From positions 5,260,743-5,324,742 of the forward strand of contig RQOL01000374.1 in NCBI GenBank assembly GCA_013076295.1: a DNA stretch of 64,000 bases, read 5' to 3'. The position numbers and the translations under genes were made by a program. The notes under the pieces are model-generated. The model did no database searches. It saw nothing but the letters and a program-made list of their open reading frames with translations, and was not told the origin of the DNA. Positions 33,501 through 44,759 of this stretch are shown here, in pieces (the first letter of the stretch is position 1; every line of letters begins with the position of its first letter). The DNA is from Sanderia malayensis. Its lineage: Eukaryota > Cnidaria > Scyphozoa > Semaeostomeae > Pelagiidae.

Positions 33501-36500
33501 GGAAGATATCCTTCACAAGCACATTCTGGGACACACTATTGCACATGTATATGTCATCGAATTTCAGAAGAGAGGACTACCACACGCTCACATGATTCTG
33601 TTCCTGTCTGAGGCTGATAGACCGCGAACACCCGAAGAGGTAACATCTACAACAATAATTTATATATAGAGTACGATATATAATCATCTGTTGTATTGCT
33701 TAGTAAAACACAATGCATTTTGATGTGTAGAACTTACATGTGATATTTTTCCTCGAAACCTACAGGTAGATCGACTCATATCAGCTGAAATTCCGGACCC
33801 ACAGGATGCAAGATATCACAAGTTAGTGCTGAAGCACATGACACATGGACCATGCGGTGATATAAACCCCGGATGTGTTTGCATGGAGAATAACAAATGC
33901 AAGAAACGATTTCCGAAAGATCGCACTGCCGAAACACAACTTAATGCGAATGGTTATCCACTCTACAGACGACGCTGTCGTCACCCCAGTCAATCTAGAA
34001 GATCGACTTCTAGATGATACATGGGTTGTGCCACATAATCGCTATCTTCTACTCAAGTATCAGTGTCACATTAATCTCGAAATATGTAGCACTGTGAAGT
34101 CCGTGAAATATATTTTCAAATATATTCATAAAGGACAAGATATGGCAACGTGGAAATTCTGGAAGGACAGCAGCAACAAGTACCTCAAGATATTGAGCAC
34201 GATGAAGTACGCCAATACATCAACGCTCGGTATATTGGACCACACGAAGCTGTTCACAGAATATTCCAATTTTCCATGCACGAGAAAAGTCACACTATAA
34301 AACGTCTGCATGTTCATTTACCTGATCAGCAGACCGTATACTTTCAGGATAATGGAAGGGTCGAACAATTACAAAACATCAATGAAAAAACCACACTGAC
34401 GTCTTGGTTTGAATTGAATGCACAAGACCCGGCTGCACGCCAATATCTCTATCACGAGATTCCTGAACACTATGTTTTCAACGAGCGCACCAAAACATGG
34501 AAAGCAAGACAGCGGAGAACACTGCCTGTCATAGGCAGAATATATCAAGTTCACCCACGACCATGTGAGCAAAGGTTCGCACTGAGACTATTGCTTCTCC
34601 ATAAACGAGGTGCCACGTCGTTTGAAGATCTTCGTATGATAGAAGGAAACCTATGCAATTCCTTCAAAGACGCTGCTTTAGCTCTAGGTCTGTTGGAAGA
34701 TGATGCTGAAATCATACGCTGTTTGGAGGAGGCAGTCATTTTCAACATGCCAGTACAACTGAGACAGTTGTTTGCAACATTACTCCTTTTTCAAACACCT
34801 TCTGATATCGCAGCACTCTTCAACATGTTCAAAGAAGCATTAAGTGAAGACTTTGTACGACGTGATCAAGTCAATCATCCAGATATGGCCATAGCTTTTG
34901 AAGACCGACACATGTATCAATGTCTACACGACATTGACGAAAATTTGAAAGTACATGGTCAATCGATCACTAATTATGCTGACCTTCCTCAACTTCCAGC
35001 CGACTATGTCATTCCTGAACGAGGTACTAATGTGTTATTTTCAAATATGTACTGTATTAGTAAGAATATATTAATGTATCCTAACATCGTGCAGACAAGG
35101 GCATTTACGTATTTTTGCACAATGATTTTCCTAGCTTTCTTTCCAATGTTATTGCAAAATATTTCACTTTTTATTACAGAGGAACATGACATCGATGTTG
35201 GCAATGCCAGAGAGGAAGGAGAACGAATGCTGGCCGCATTGAACCCTGAACAGCGAGCCATATACACGGGAATCACTGATGCTATCAACGCGCAATCCAA
35301 ACAGAACTGTCACTTTGTTGACGGGCCGGCTGGAACCGGCAAAACTTTCCTTTACAACACGTTGGTTCACAATCTGCAAGCCAATGGACATAAAGTTCAG
35401 TGCATGGCGTGGTCAGGAATTGCTGCAACACTGCTCATAAATGGTAGAACTTCACACTCTACCTTTCAAATTCCTATACCACTTCAAGCTGAATCAACGT
35501 GCAATGTCAAGAGACAGAGCAGGAGAGCACAGGTATTGCGTGAAACTACCCTATTCATATGGGATGAAGCTTCCATGATTCCCGCACTTGCATTACAAGC
35601 AGTCGACCGACTGCTTCGAGACATTACACATGTCGACAGACCATTTGGTGGCAAGTTCATGCTACTTGGTGGTGATTTCAGACAAGTTCTACCTGTCGTC
35701 ACGAAAGCAGGAAGGGAAAGAATTGTAGCAGAGACTCTAAAATCACACCAGATCATTGATCTATGGACAAAGTTTCAGCAGCATCGTTTACACACCAACA
35801 TGAGAGCCGTTCAAGATGATTCATACCGTGAATTCTCAGAATGGCTTCTCAGACTTGGCAACAAGCAAGAAGCACACGATGCACTGGACAACGTCATTCT
35901 GCCACAACAGATATGCACTTCGTCTAAAGAAGACATGCTGAACTTCATTTTTCCCAGGCCGAACACACCAGATTCACACCTAATGATGGATCCTGTAACA
36001 ATGTCTGAACGCTGTTGCCTGACTCCGAAGAATGACTTATCACATCAAGTGAACGACTTAATTCTGGACAGACTTCAAACAGCCGAAAGAACTTATTACA
36101 GCACAGACAGTGTTGTCACAGACGATCCAGATGAGGAAGAGGCCTACCCCATTGAATTTCTCAACCAACTCACTCCGAATGGAATGTCGTTGCACAGACT
36201 TAAACTCAAGGTAGGAAGAGTACAATATTTCATCCTATTAACATTAAATTATTATGTGCAAAGGTAGTGCACCATAAAAAAGCCGTCATTAATCACAAAA
36301 ATATTCATTGCATTAGGTTGGTGCAACGATCATTCTTCTGCGGAATCTCAATCCAAAGAAAGGTCTTTGCAACGGAACAAGACTCATAGTTCGGCATCTC
36401 CGACGTCACGTGATTACGGCAGAGATCATTACGAAGGAGCACAGAGGACAACGGGTCATGATTCCCAAGATCACAGTCTCCACTCAGGACACGGAAATGC

Positions 36501-36736
36501 CGTTCAAAATGAAACGCCGACAGTTTCCAGTCAGACTTGCATACTGCTTGACAATCAACAAGGCACAGGGGCAATCCCTGAGGTATGTTGGTTTGTACTT
36601 ACCTGAGCCCGTGTTCACACATGGTCAGTTATATGTGGCCATGTCAAGAGCAACATCATTTAACGGGCTAAAAGTATTCCTCCCAGAGGAAACACACAGG
36701 AAAACAAAGAACATTGTTTTCCAAGAAGTCCTGTAA
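30562..36736 (+). pseudogene. Helitron Rep/PIF1 helicase gene with introns
   Basis: ATG at 30562, about 40 bp after a CATATAAAA box. Exons about 30562-30905, 31040-31161, 31376-31498, 31669-32189, 32458-33639, 33766-35023, 35180-36210, 36317-36736, all GT-AG; one more exon between 32190 and 32457 is likely. N-terminus is Gln/Pro-rich. Then a CIHCEAKYF zinc motif and FRRYNSLMAMAS (Helitron N-domain); the HUH Rep core with FQKRGLPHAHMILF and the two-Tyr motif KYIFKYIHKGQD; and the PIF1 helicase with GPAGTGKTFLYN, FIWDEASM, GGDFRQVLPV, LTINKAQGQSL and YVAMSRATS. Rep nicks and rejoins single-stranded DNA ends while the helicase unwinds. About six single-base frameshifts (for example near 31884, 33356, 33975, 34145) break the frame; either decay or sequence error. 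Confidence 0.88.
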
Positions 36737-39725
36737 AGGCTTCATCCTAGAGCGACCATCTGCACAGTTGCTCTACAGAGGGCTGCCTACCAAAACGCAC
36801 ATACACACATTCAAGGGTACGGGTATTGTGTGTCAACGCAGATCACGTCGCACATAAGTGTGATGTACAGCCGTTACTGGCACCTTTCTAGAATGCATTC
36901 ATTCTAGATAACACTGATCTGCGGAGACCAACTGGACATTACACCCTCCACATGTCCAGGGGTGACTGCACCACACACAGCAGTCGGCACAGTCCTGAAT
37001 CCTGCGTAGCGCCCGATTATTAAGAGTTATGCGTTGCCATTTTCTCCGATATTGCCTATGGGAAAGTGGATTTCCTTACTCTGTGAAAACTGCAAGTTGT
37101 CCCTTAAGGATAGTTACTTTTTGCAAAACATCGCACTATCAATAACATCCCCCCCTCTCCTTTTAATACATGAACACTTGATCTAAAATCTATAGAGGCC
37201 CCTTTGTGTTTACTGTTATATATTTCCAAATTTCAATTGCACTTTTCACCAACAAGGAAAACTCGAACAAAGGTTACTCCTTGACGCTGGTGTTCGAGCT
37301 TTTAACTAATGTAACCGGCAATCTTATTCTTTTTTTTTGCTATGTACAAACGTAATCCTCAAAACAAACGAACGCGGTTATTGAAAGAATACATTCACGC
37401 CGTGGCAGAGATGTATGCTTGCTGAGAGTGAAGTGGTATTGAAGAATCCAAATTGAGGTACTGTCATTTTGCTAAAGACGTCGCTTAACCAATCAATTTT
37501 GCAACCTGAACTACGGATTGTATGTATCAATTTTTATGGATATTGACCATTCACCAATTTTAATAGTAGACTATATCATGACTCAACCCTTCGCATTCGT
37601 ACTTCGCATACAATACAAATATCTATCCACGTCCTTTCAAAACATGTTTTTTGTACTGTATTGTATATCTTTCAGATCTTCCGCATTAATAATAAGGTTT
37701 TTAAATTAGCGATTTACGTTTTCAATAGAAGATTGCCAGGACTGTAATTTTATCTATCGTTACAGTTTCAATATTCATATATTCGTGTATTTGACCCATG
37801 TAAATCTCCATTCAGTAATATCATAACAAAATTTATCGACTTCATTTTAAATTAGATGCATTTCTCCTAATATCATTGAAACGAGGCGAGACTTCTGTCT
37901 CCCATTTCAAACGCCTTTCTGCTATCTATGTATGATTTTCATCTATGTTATGTCTCATCATCGCACTATTGTTGCCTGCCGGGTCAAAGTTTCTGTCTGC
38001 CAACAATTGGCATCGAGTTGGATTTTCTTGCTGAACTCAATGAAATTATACCTCATAAAGCCTTCCTGGCTCAAAGGAAACAACTACCCTGCTGTTGACT
38101 AAAGGTAAATAAGGTTCATTTTCATTTTGGACAATCAATGATATCCCAACATGAGCCTGCTTTCATTTCTGTTTATCCAAGATGTTTAATTGTTGTAATG
38201 TACATGAAGGAAACCAGTGAAAGTCAAGTTCAAGCCCTGGGAAAAATCCACACTTTATTTACTTACCCCCTTCCTCATTGCACGTGCATTGCATAACTCT
38301 TTTGTTGAATACACTCATTAATGCTCTTTTCCTATTTTTTGTACAGATTCATTTAGTCAAAGGCAATGGAAAATTAAATCAATGGTTCAAAATGTTCTCT
38401 TCAAATTATTTCCCAAGTCAGGTATAATATTCAAGGTATGATGCTCTCTGTTCCATATGAACAATTAATGCACCTTCCTTGAAAAGCAGACTGAATAAAT
38501 AAAGGCTGGATAATATTTCTACATTGACTACCACTAAATGTTTTCTTAACGAATCACTTACAGTATTCCAAACCTGTAGGTACTTCATTCTTCCTCATTG
38601 TCACTTAATCATGTTCCTTATCAGGTAGATGTGTTGTCGTAAGCTCAGTGTGCCAGGCATAGACGGCAATGATTTCACAACCATTACAGCAAAACATTTT
38701 CAAATTTAGTGGGAAGCATACATTGTATCAATCACTGATAGAATCCTCCATTACATTGGACAAAACAAGCTAAGATGGCTCTTACCACACAAGCAAACAT
38801 TATTAATGCATTTTAATAATCTATATGTCCATAAATATGTCTTTCTTATCTTACTTGAATATTGAGAGTCTTGCATGATAAGTTTCCCATTGTAGACATC
38901 TTTTTAACCAGAACCTCATAGTGTATGGTGTCTCCTCATTCATTCACTATGGAAGTGCTTGACAAAGTATTTCTGTTTTTTTTTAATCAACAACATTCTA
39001 ATTGTATATATCATTGACACTTGCTTATGTTTTCAGTATGTAGACACTGTATTACATGAATTGTACTACCATCTTATAATGTGTCTTATATCATAAAGAG
39101 CTTTCCCATACAATTAACATGCAAGCACAGAAACTTATTGAATCCTCAGAACAGTTACAACATAATGGCAACTTGAAGTAACAAACTTTTTTATAAGGAA
39201 CCTACATGCATGAGGTAGAAAACTTAAGGAACGTTTACTACTACAGACCAAATCACCAAGGCATCTTTTAATTTTTAGTATATTAATATTTCCGCAGTAT
39301 TTAAAATTAGGAAGCCGGTTCCATTGATTTTCAGTACTTTTACATTATATGAAGCTTCTTCATGTGTTAACCTCTTATCCTTTCACACAGCAAAACGATG
39401 AATTTGAATGCTTTTCTTGCGTCTGTACTAATAATGTCCACCAAATGCCAAACTTGGCGAAATTAAAGACCTTTTACAACTACAAGTGATCAAAGGATCT
39501 CAAAATAACAAACCTAAACAACTAGGCCCTGAGCTAGGTTCCTTATAAAAAAACGTGTATTCTCATCGCAATTGTAATTTGTGTTATCGCATGTTTCCAA
39601 GTTTTGTTGCTCTTGAAAACTACAATCACAATACAATCAATGCAGCACCGCGTAATGTCCTGCAGGTAATAATACTATTATCATCAGATTTTCACGGGAA
39701 TTTCGGCGTCCTAGCAACAAAAATA
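36737..39725. other. Unique DNA, no secure gene
   Basis: Three kilobases after the Rep/helicase stop. Possible short exons at 38071-38104 and 38347-38435 with GT-AG borders could join (LPGSKETTTLLLTK|DSFSQRQWK) and end at a TAA with AATAAA near 38500, but no start is found and no family is recognised. Confidence 0.3.
36887..36908. repeat. 9-bp palindrome TCTAGAATG-CATT-CATTCTAGA
   Basis: Perfect arms with a 4-base loop, 150 bp after the Rep/helicase stop. It includes a TTC-GAA heat-shock dimer. It may be a transcript 3' structure or a cryptic end. Confidence 0.85.
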
Positions 39726-39727
39726 GC

Positions 39728-39756
39728 GGCGCGAAATTTAAAATTTTTCTTGCGTC
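39728..39756 (+). promoter_or_regulatory. E2F-like / TTGCGTC promoter module upstream of the 146-aa gene
   Basis: GGCGCGAAATTTAAAAT then TTGCGTC 14 bases after GGCGCGAA, matching the module at 29396. It is followed by non-coding exon-like segments (donor GTAAGT at 39820; exon 39974-40012) leading to the ATG at 40245. Confidence 0.35.
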
Positions 39757-40244
39757 ATAGAGGAAATAGCGTGCGTAAAAATTTTTTCCAAGCCACCACA
39801 ACAAAAACAACAATTTACGTAAGTACATGTATTTTTAATGTTGCTTTTACTTTCACATGAAAATACAGGCTATTTATAACTAAACAGCTTTAAAAAAGCT
39901 CAAAGTGCTATATTTTATGTCACAATTGCCATTGCAGTGGATATTATCACAATAACAATTTTATCCTTTACAGGTTCACTTGAAATAGATAATTATTGCA
40001 AATACTGCTGCCGTAAGTTCATGTATTCAGTTCTGCATTATCTGCCTGCCTTTAGTCTTTCCTCTTCATTGTAAGAAAAATAATTATTATTCATTATCTG
40101 CAGAAAATAAAACTGTGTCATATTAATACATTAAAAGTATATATTATTGTAACATCCACAGAACTGTAGAGGCAAAATCAAACAACTGATAGCCTATTAA
40201 CTCACCTTTCATTGAATGACAATATATTTATATATAGTGTAAAC

Positions 40245-40921
40245 ATGGATAGTGAAAATGAACTTGCCATCAATGATGAGCCTGCAGCAGTTGAGCCTGC
40301 AGCAGTTGGGCCTGCAGCAGTTGAGCCTGCAGCACCTGAAGTACCAAAGGAACCCACAGTGGTTTACTGTGGTGAGGAAACTAAGGTAACATTGACAAAT
40401 ACTTTCATCCATATATTGATAAATGTAAATAAATGTTATGCATAGATTATGAAACTGCTTTACAAGGAAAAACAATTGTATCCTATGCAAGTCACTGTTT
40501 TTAATATATTGTTCTCATATTAATCTTAGCTAATAAATTTTACTGACATTGCGTCACTAAAAAGGCAATGTGCCTTCAAGTTCACTGCCATTAAAAGAGG
40601 CACCAAATTTCATTTCGTCAGCACCCAAGATGGGCATTTAACAAAGGATGAAATAGCGTAAGTTGCAATGCAATATTTCCATCTCATTTGTGTGTATAAC
40701 ACATTGCTTACTTTCAACTCCTTCTGTAACAATGCCCCTTTCTCTACAGGAAATCTGAAGAACTAAAAATAAAAATAATAGCAAAAAAAAGATTCAAAAA
40801 ATTAAAAAAACCAGAACAAAAAAATAAAGAAAATAAAGTTGAAGAGCACACGAGGTGCATGTGGGCAGATGTGCCCACAAAAGAAATTTTGTCTTTAGTT
40901 AGGGGCAGAGACAAAAAATAA
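40245..40921 (+). CDS. Three-exon gene for a 146-aa Lys-rich protein, function unknown
   Basis: Exons 40245-40385, 40530-40657 and 40750-40921, each with canonical GT-AG borders; the phases (0 and 2) join without a stop and total 147 codons. The N-terminus is acidic with a 15-bp tandem repeat giving EPAAV three times. The middle reads LKRQCAFKFTAIKRGTKFHF. The C-terminal third is very basic (KKRFKKLKKPEQKNKENK, a likely nuclear signal) and ends RCMWADVPTKEILSLVRGRDKK. No known domain is recognised. It sits downstream of Rep/helicase inside Helitron unit 2 with its own promoter-like module and 5' non-coding exons. It is intact, unlike the Rep gene. It could be a captured host gene or a Helitron accessory gene. 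Confidence 0.7.
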
Positions 40922-41077
40922 TTGTAAGTGTTAATGTTTGTCTTTTGTTGGTGTTAATGTTTGTCTTTTGTTGGTTTTCTCTCCATGTTATTTGTTTGTT
41001 TTATTTCATTTTAAAATTATACATTATCCTGATAACAGTGAATAATAATAACATTGTGGAAAATTATAACAAGACTA

Positions 41078-41609
41078 TTACCTTTCAAAAACCATGCATT
41101 TGGCCAACAAATATTTGCCACCAACAGTACCTTTAAACTCTTCTTTCATATGCTGTGACACAAACCCTAAAAATTTGCAAGAAATGTATTTCAAAAACCC
41201 GTCTTTATAAATGAACTAGATGGCCTTTCGGAAGCGTAATGATCCCCTATAATTGAATACTTACCTGAAGAACAGTCAAAAATTGCCTCCATTAACATGG
41301 CGCTACACAAGTTATGCACCACCTAAAATGCACAAATAGTACATGTAATAAAATGTAAAAAGAACACAATGTTATATCATCTTCAAATACAGACAATGTG
41401 TCATATCTCTAGCATCCTTTTTCTTACATGTGGCCTATTCTCAAGGGATTTTGTCAAATACTATATTTCCTAAAGTCTTATACGCTGGTAAAATGAATCA
41501 AAACCTTAACAGAAACGCTACAGATTTATTTTAAAGATGTAACTTGAAAGATCGCAATGATATGGTACGATCTGGAAAACCAACTTACCATTGCAAGTGA
41601 CCCACTCAT
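41078..41609 (-). CDS. Three-exon gene for a 55-aa protein, function unknown
   Basis: Minus-strand exons 41609-41589 (ATG, MSGSLAM), 41322-41265 and 41166-41078, with GTAAGT donors, TTTTAG/TTTTTAG acceptors and matching phases; 56 codons including TAA, followed by TAG. The protein (MSGSLAM|VVHNLCSAMLMEAIFDCSSG|FVSQHMKEEFKG...) shows no recognised domain. It converges on the 146-aa gene, with 156 bp between their stops. Tiny size makes a non-coding RNA with a chance frame possible, but three frame-keeping splice joins argue for coding. Confidence 0.5.
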
Positions 41610-41758
41610 GAACAAAAAAGACGAAAGGAAGGACGCACTGCCAGCATGTTCTTTGTTCAGCCCAATCCAACTCAATCAGAAAATTACGTCAAAACCAGAC
41701 TGCATAACAATAAAATTTGTTGTATGATTTTGATTTATGCTGTCTTTCGTCAACGTAG

Positions 41759-42822
41759 CAATTTTTCATATTCGTGGTTGTGCTGTCCCAATATTTGTTT
41801 CCAAAATCTTGGATCGCAACGGAACTTGATGCTAAAATAAAACAAAATAAAGCTGAAAAACACATTCATTTTGCCGTAGCTGAGGGGTAAGTAGAGTTTA
41901 CTTTTAGTTTCACCCCATTCAAGTTGACATTTAAACTACAAATTTCTTAGGCCAATTGTATAATCGGTTTTGTCTGTCTGTAACTGTAATGTCATACTAT
42001 AAAGTCATGTCATACTGATCAATATTAATTTCTTTATTTCTTTTCATATTGACATACATTAAATCAACATCAAGGGAAATTAAACTCGACAGATTCTCTC
42101 TTTATTTAACATTATTTTTGAACTTAAGATGTCATGGTCTCTGTAACCTCTATTTTCAGGCAGGTTCATAAGTTTCCCCACCTTCCTATTGTATCCTATT
42201 GTTTACCAAGTGCTGATTGCTATCCTATAATAACAACGCCTGTAAACAGCACATGCTGTAAGGCAACCTTTTTCAAATTCCTCATTTATATTTATTCATC
42301 CACGCTAAATGGACCCTCTTAATCATGTGAAAGAGAGGAAACTATTGTTGCTCAAGTCACACTTAATTTTTGCTATGAGGACTTTTAATATATTCTTAGT
42401 ACAACGTTACAATACAGTCAAGAAAGTCCCAATTGTTATTCCAGTTAAAGAAAGTCACCAATTATGAAAAAGCCATTTTACGCCATCAACTTATTCAGCT
42501 CCCAAGGGCTATCTTATCAAAATCCAATTATTTTTTACCCTCCATAATAATATACCAACATGTTAAATAAAATATAATTTGTTTCTTTCACGTTGTAGAT
42601 CTACTGATATACATCTTTGCACAAATGCAAGTATTGGAGGCTATATACCTATTGCTTTATTAAAAATCAATGCGTCAGTATCATCTTATCATGGAAACAA
42701 AACCATACCTCTGTAAGTCAACTTTAATTTAAATTCTGGATGCTCATCATAGATCATCCTTTACTGTTCATATTAGCTTGACAAAGGACCACAGCCAAGT
42801 CTCAATGGATGCACTCAACTAA
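41759..42822 (+). CDS. Three spliced exons of an unknown gene (5' end not found)
   Basis: Exons 41759-41886, 42599-42712 and 42777-42822, acceptors GTAG, TTGTAG and ATTAG, donors GTAAGT twice; the frame continues through both joins to TAA at 42820 (95 residues). Text includes PKSWIATELDAKIKQNKAEK, HIHFAVAEG|STDIHLCTNASIGGY and SMDALN at the end. No Met occurs in the first exon, so an upstream exon is needed. No family recognised. It lies between the 55-aa gene and the 3' end of Helitron unit 2. Confidence 0.45.
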
Positions 42823-43014
42823 CAGCAGGCTAATTGTTGTTGTCCCTAAAACAAAACAAACTTTGATGTTGCATCTTATCTACTATAATAACATCAGTAC
42901 GAGGCTTATCTCATAAGAACGAGGATTTCAAATGTAAACGAGGCTGATCGCTAAAACTAATTTTCATGCATGTTAAACACTACAATCGTGACAATAGATA
43001 GACAGGGGAGCCAG
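42823..43014. other. Last unique DNA before the Helitron 3' module
   Basis: No gene seen. From 43015 the sequence (GCGAGCCAAACCACTGTACG) matches the 3'-end modules of the other units, which ties the unique block to this Helitron's 3' end. Confidence 0.5.
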
Positions 43015-43408
43015 GGCGAGCCAAACCACTGTACGTGGGGTGGCAAAGGGCATGAGCGTTAGCGAATGCAGCGCACGAAGTGCGCCAACCACATTAAACT
43101 TTTTTTACTTGAGGGACTCCAGGAAGCGAGCGTAGCGAGCGCCCCCGGCTAGTCTCTATATAATAAAATGTGATCACACGTGACCGGCCGACTGTGAACA
43201 ATGCCCATTGTCTTTTGAACAATCGACTTTCGAAAAAACAATGGGATCAAAGGAATTTCCTTGATATCATAAAAGCTTTTTTTCTGGGGCTCAATAAGGG
43301 TGCAAATTGGTATCAAAATGATCGCTGCATTGTGCTGATCACAGTAAAGTATGTGGCTAATTTCTACTCCAAACGGTTCGGGAGTTATGGCCCATTTTGT
43401 GTTCCGAC

Positions 43409-43423
43409 TTTCTAGAAAGTTCC
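43409..43423. promoter_or_regulatory. Heat-shock element, unit 3
   Basis: Intact trimer although the surrounding 5' module of this unit is diverged. Confidence 0.65.
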
Positions 43424-44141
43424 GAGGACGGAGTTCATGACATGCAAAACGAGCAGGGAGAAGCACCTGTTTTTTTAGTTGAACGGGCGGCAAGTTGCTC
43501 GGGTTTAAACGTGAATACCTGCCGGAAATCAATTGTAAAGACGTGTCAATTGTTGTCAAGACCTGTGGAGACAATGGGTGGACAATTATTTCAAGGTATT
43601 TCCTTTATTCAATTGTTTTTGGATTTAAATAGCACGAGTTTTGTTTTGTTTCACCTCACGTTTTTCTTTCGGCTCGAGGGCCTAACCAAAACACGAAGAC
43701 AATTTTGATTTTCTCGGGTCGTTCTGGGCCGATTTTCTCCATTTAAACTTCCGATAACTGTTTATTTACACAAGAACTAAAGTTATATGGCTTTGTTTTT
43801 TTTTGTTTTCCTGATTTTCCTCTGTTTTTGGACAGTTTTAGCCGAGTTTGGATTTTGCTGAAAAACACGAAATTTTCAAGCAACACGCGTGTGTTTTGCA
43901 TTTGCGAAAATTCATTTTTAGCCTGCCAAAACTTTGTTTTTTTCACCCAAATACTTTCGATAAATGTTCGCCAAGCTATTAGCTTCATGTTGATATTTTC
44001 GTGGGGTGTGTAGGACAAAAATTGGCCACGTTAATTCAATTTGAAAGTTTTAGTGTTTTTAAAGTACCTTGATGAATTCATTTTTAAACGGCTTTTAGGG
44101 GGGCGGCAGGGTGGGCGCTGGGTGGTCGCTTGCCAGGGGCA

Positions 44142-44718
44142 AGTATCGTAGGGTATGTATCATAGGGTATGTATTGTAGGGTATGCATTGTAGGGTATGT
44201 ATTGTAGGGTATGTATTTTAGGGTATGTATTTTAGGGTATGTATTTTAGGGTATGTATTTTAGGGTATGTTTGTAGGGTATGTATTGTAGGGTATGTATT
44301 TTAGGGTATGTATTGTAGGGTATGTATTGTAGGGTATGTTATGTAGGGTATGCATTGTAGGGTATGTATTGTAGGGTATGTTATGTAGGGTATGTATTGT
44401 AAAGTATGTATTGTAGGGTATGTATTGTAGGGTATGTATTGTAGGGTATGTATTGTAGGGTATGTTATGTAGGGTATGTATTGTAGGGTATGTATTGTAG
44501 GGTATTTATTGTAGGGTATGTATTGTAGGGTATGTATTGTAGGTTATGTATTGTAGGGTATGTATTGTAGGGTATGTATTGTAGGGTTTGTATTGTAGGG
44601 TAAGTATAGTAGGGTATGTTATGTAGGGTATGTATTGTAGGGTATGTATTGTAGGGTATGTATTGTAGGGTTTGTATTGTAGGGTATGTATTGTAGGGTA
44701 TGTATTGTAGGGTATGTA
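44142..44718. repeat. 14-bp minisatellite, unit 3
   Basis: Same monomer with a run of TGTATTTTAGGGTA variants at its start; a distinctive block (GTAAGTATAGTAGGG) recurs in unit 4. Confidence 0.97.
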
Positions 44719-44759
44719 TGTATGTATGTATGTATGTATGTATGTATGTATGTATGTAT

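Larger units (their letters stand above)
26030..43152 (+). mobile_element. Helitron unit 2: 17.1-kb element carrying Rep/helicase and small genes
   Basis: Begins TCTATATATACTATTCTACG immediately after the CTAG of unit 1; the next Helitron 3' terminus is at 43149-43152 (CTAG), followed at once by TC of unit 3. Contents in order: standard 5' module (26030-27493), minisatellite (27494-28226), an internal 3'-like module without CTAG (28252-28350), TGTA array, 14.4 kb of unique DNA (28620-43014) with the Rep/helicase gene and three small spliced genes, then the 3' module (43015-43152). An alternative is that an autonomous Helitron and a non-autonomous unit have fused, the internal module at 28252 being the relic of a lost end. 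Confidence 0.7.

Noticed and set aside
28620..43014. Separate ends for an independent autonomous Helitron within unit 2
   Set aside because: I looked for TC starts resembling the family and for a GC hairpin plus CTAG near 28.6, 36.9, 39.5 and 43.0 kb; only the end at 43152 qualifies. It stays an alternative if other copies show otherwise.
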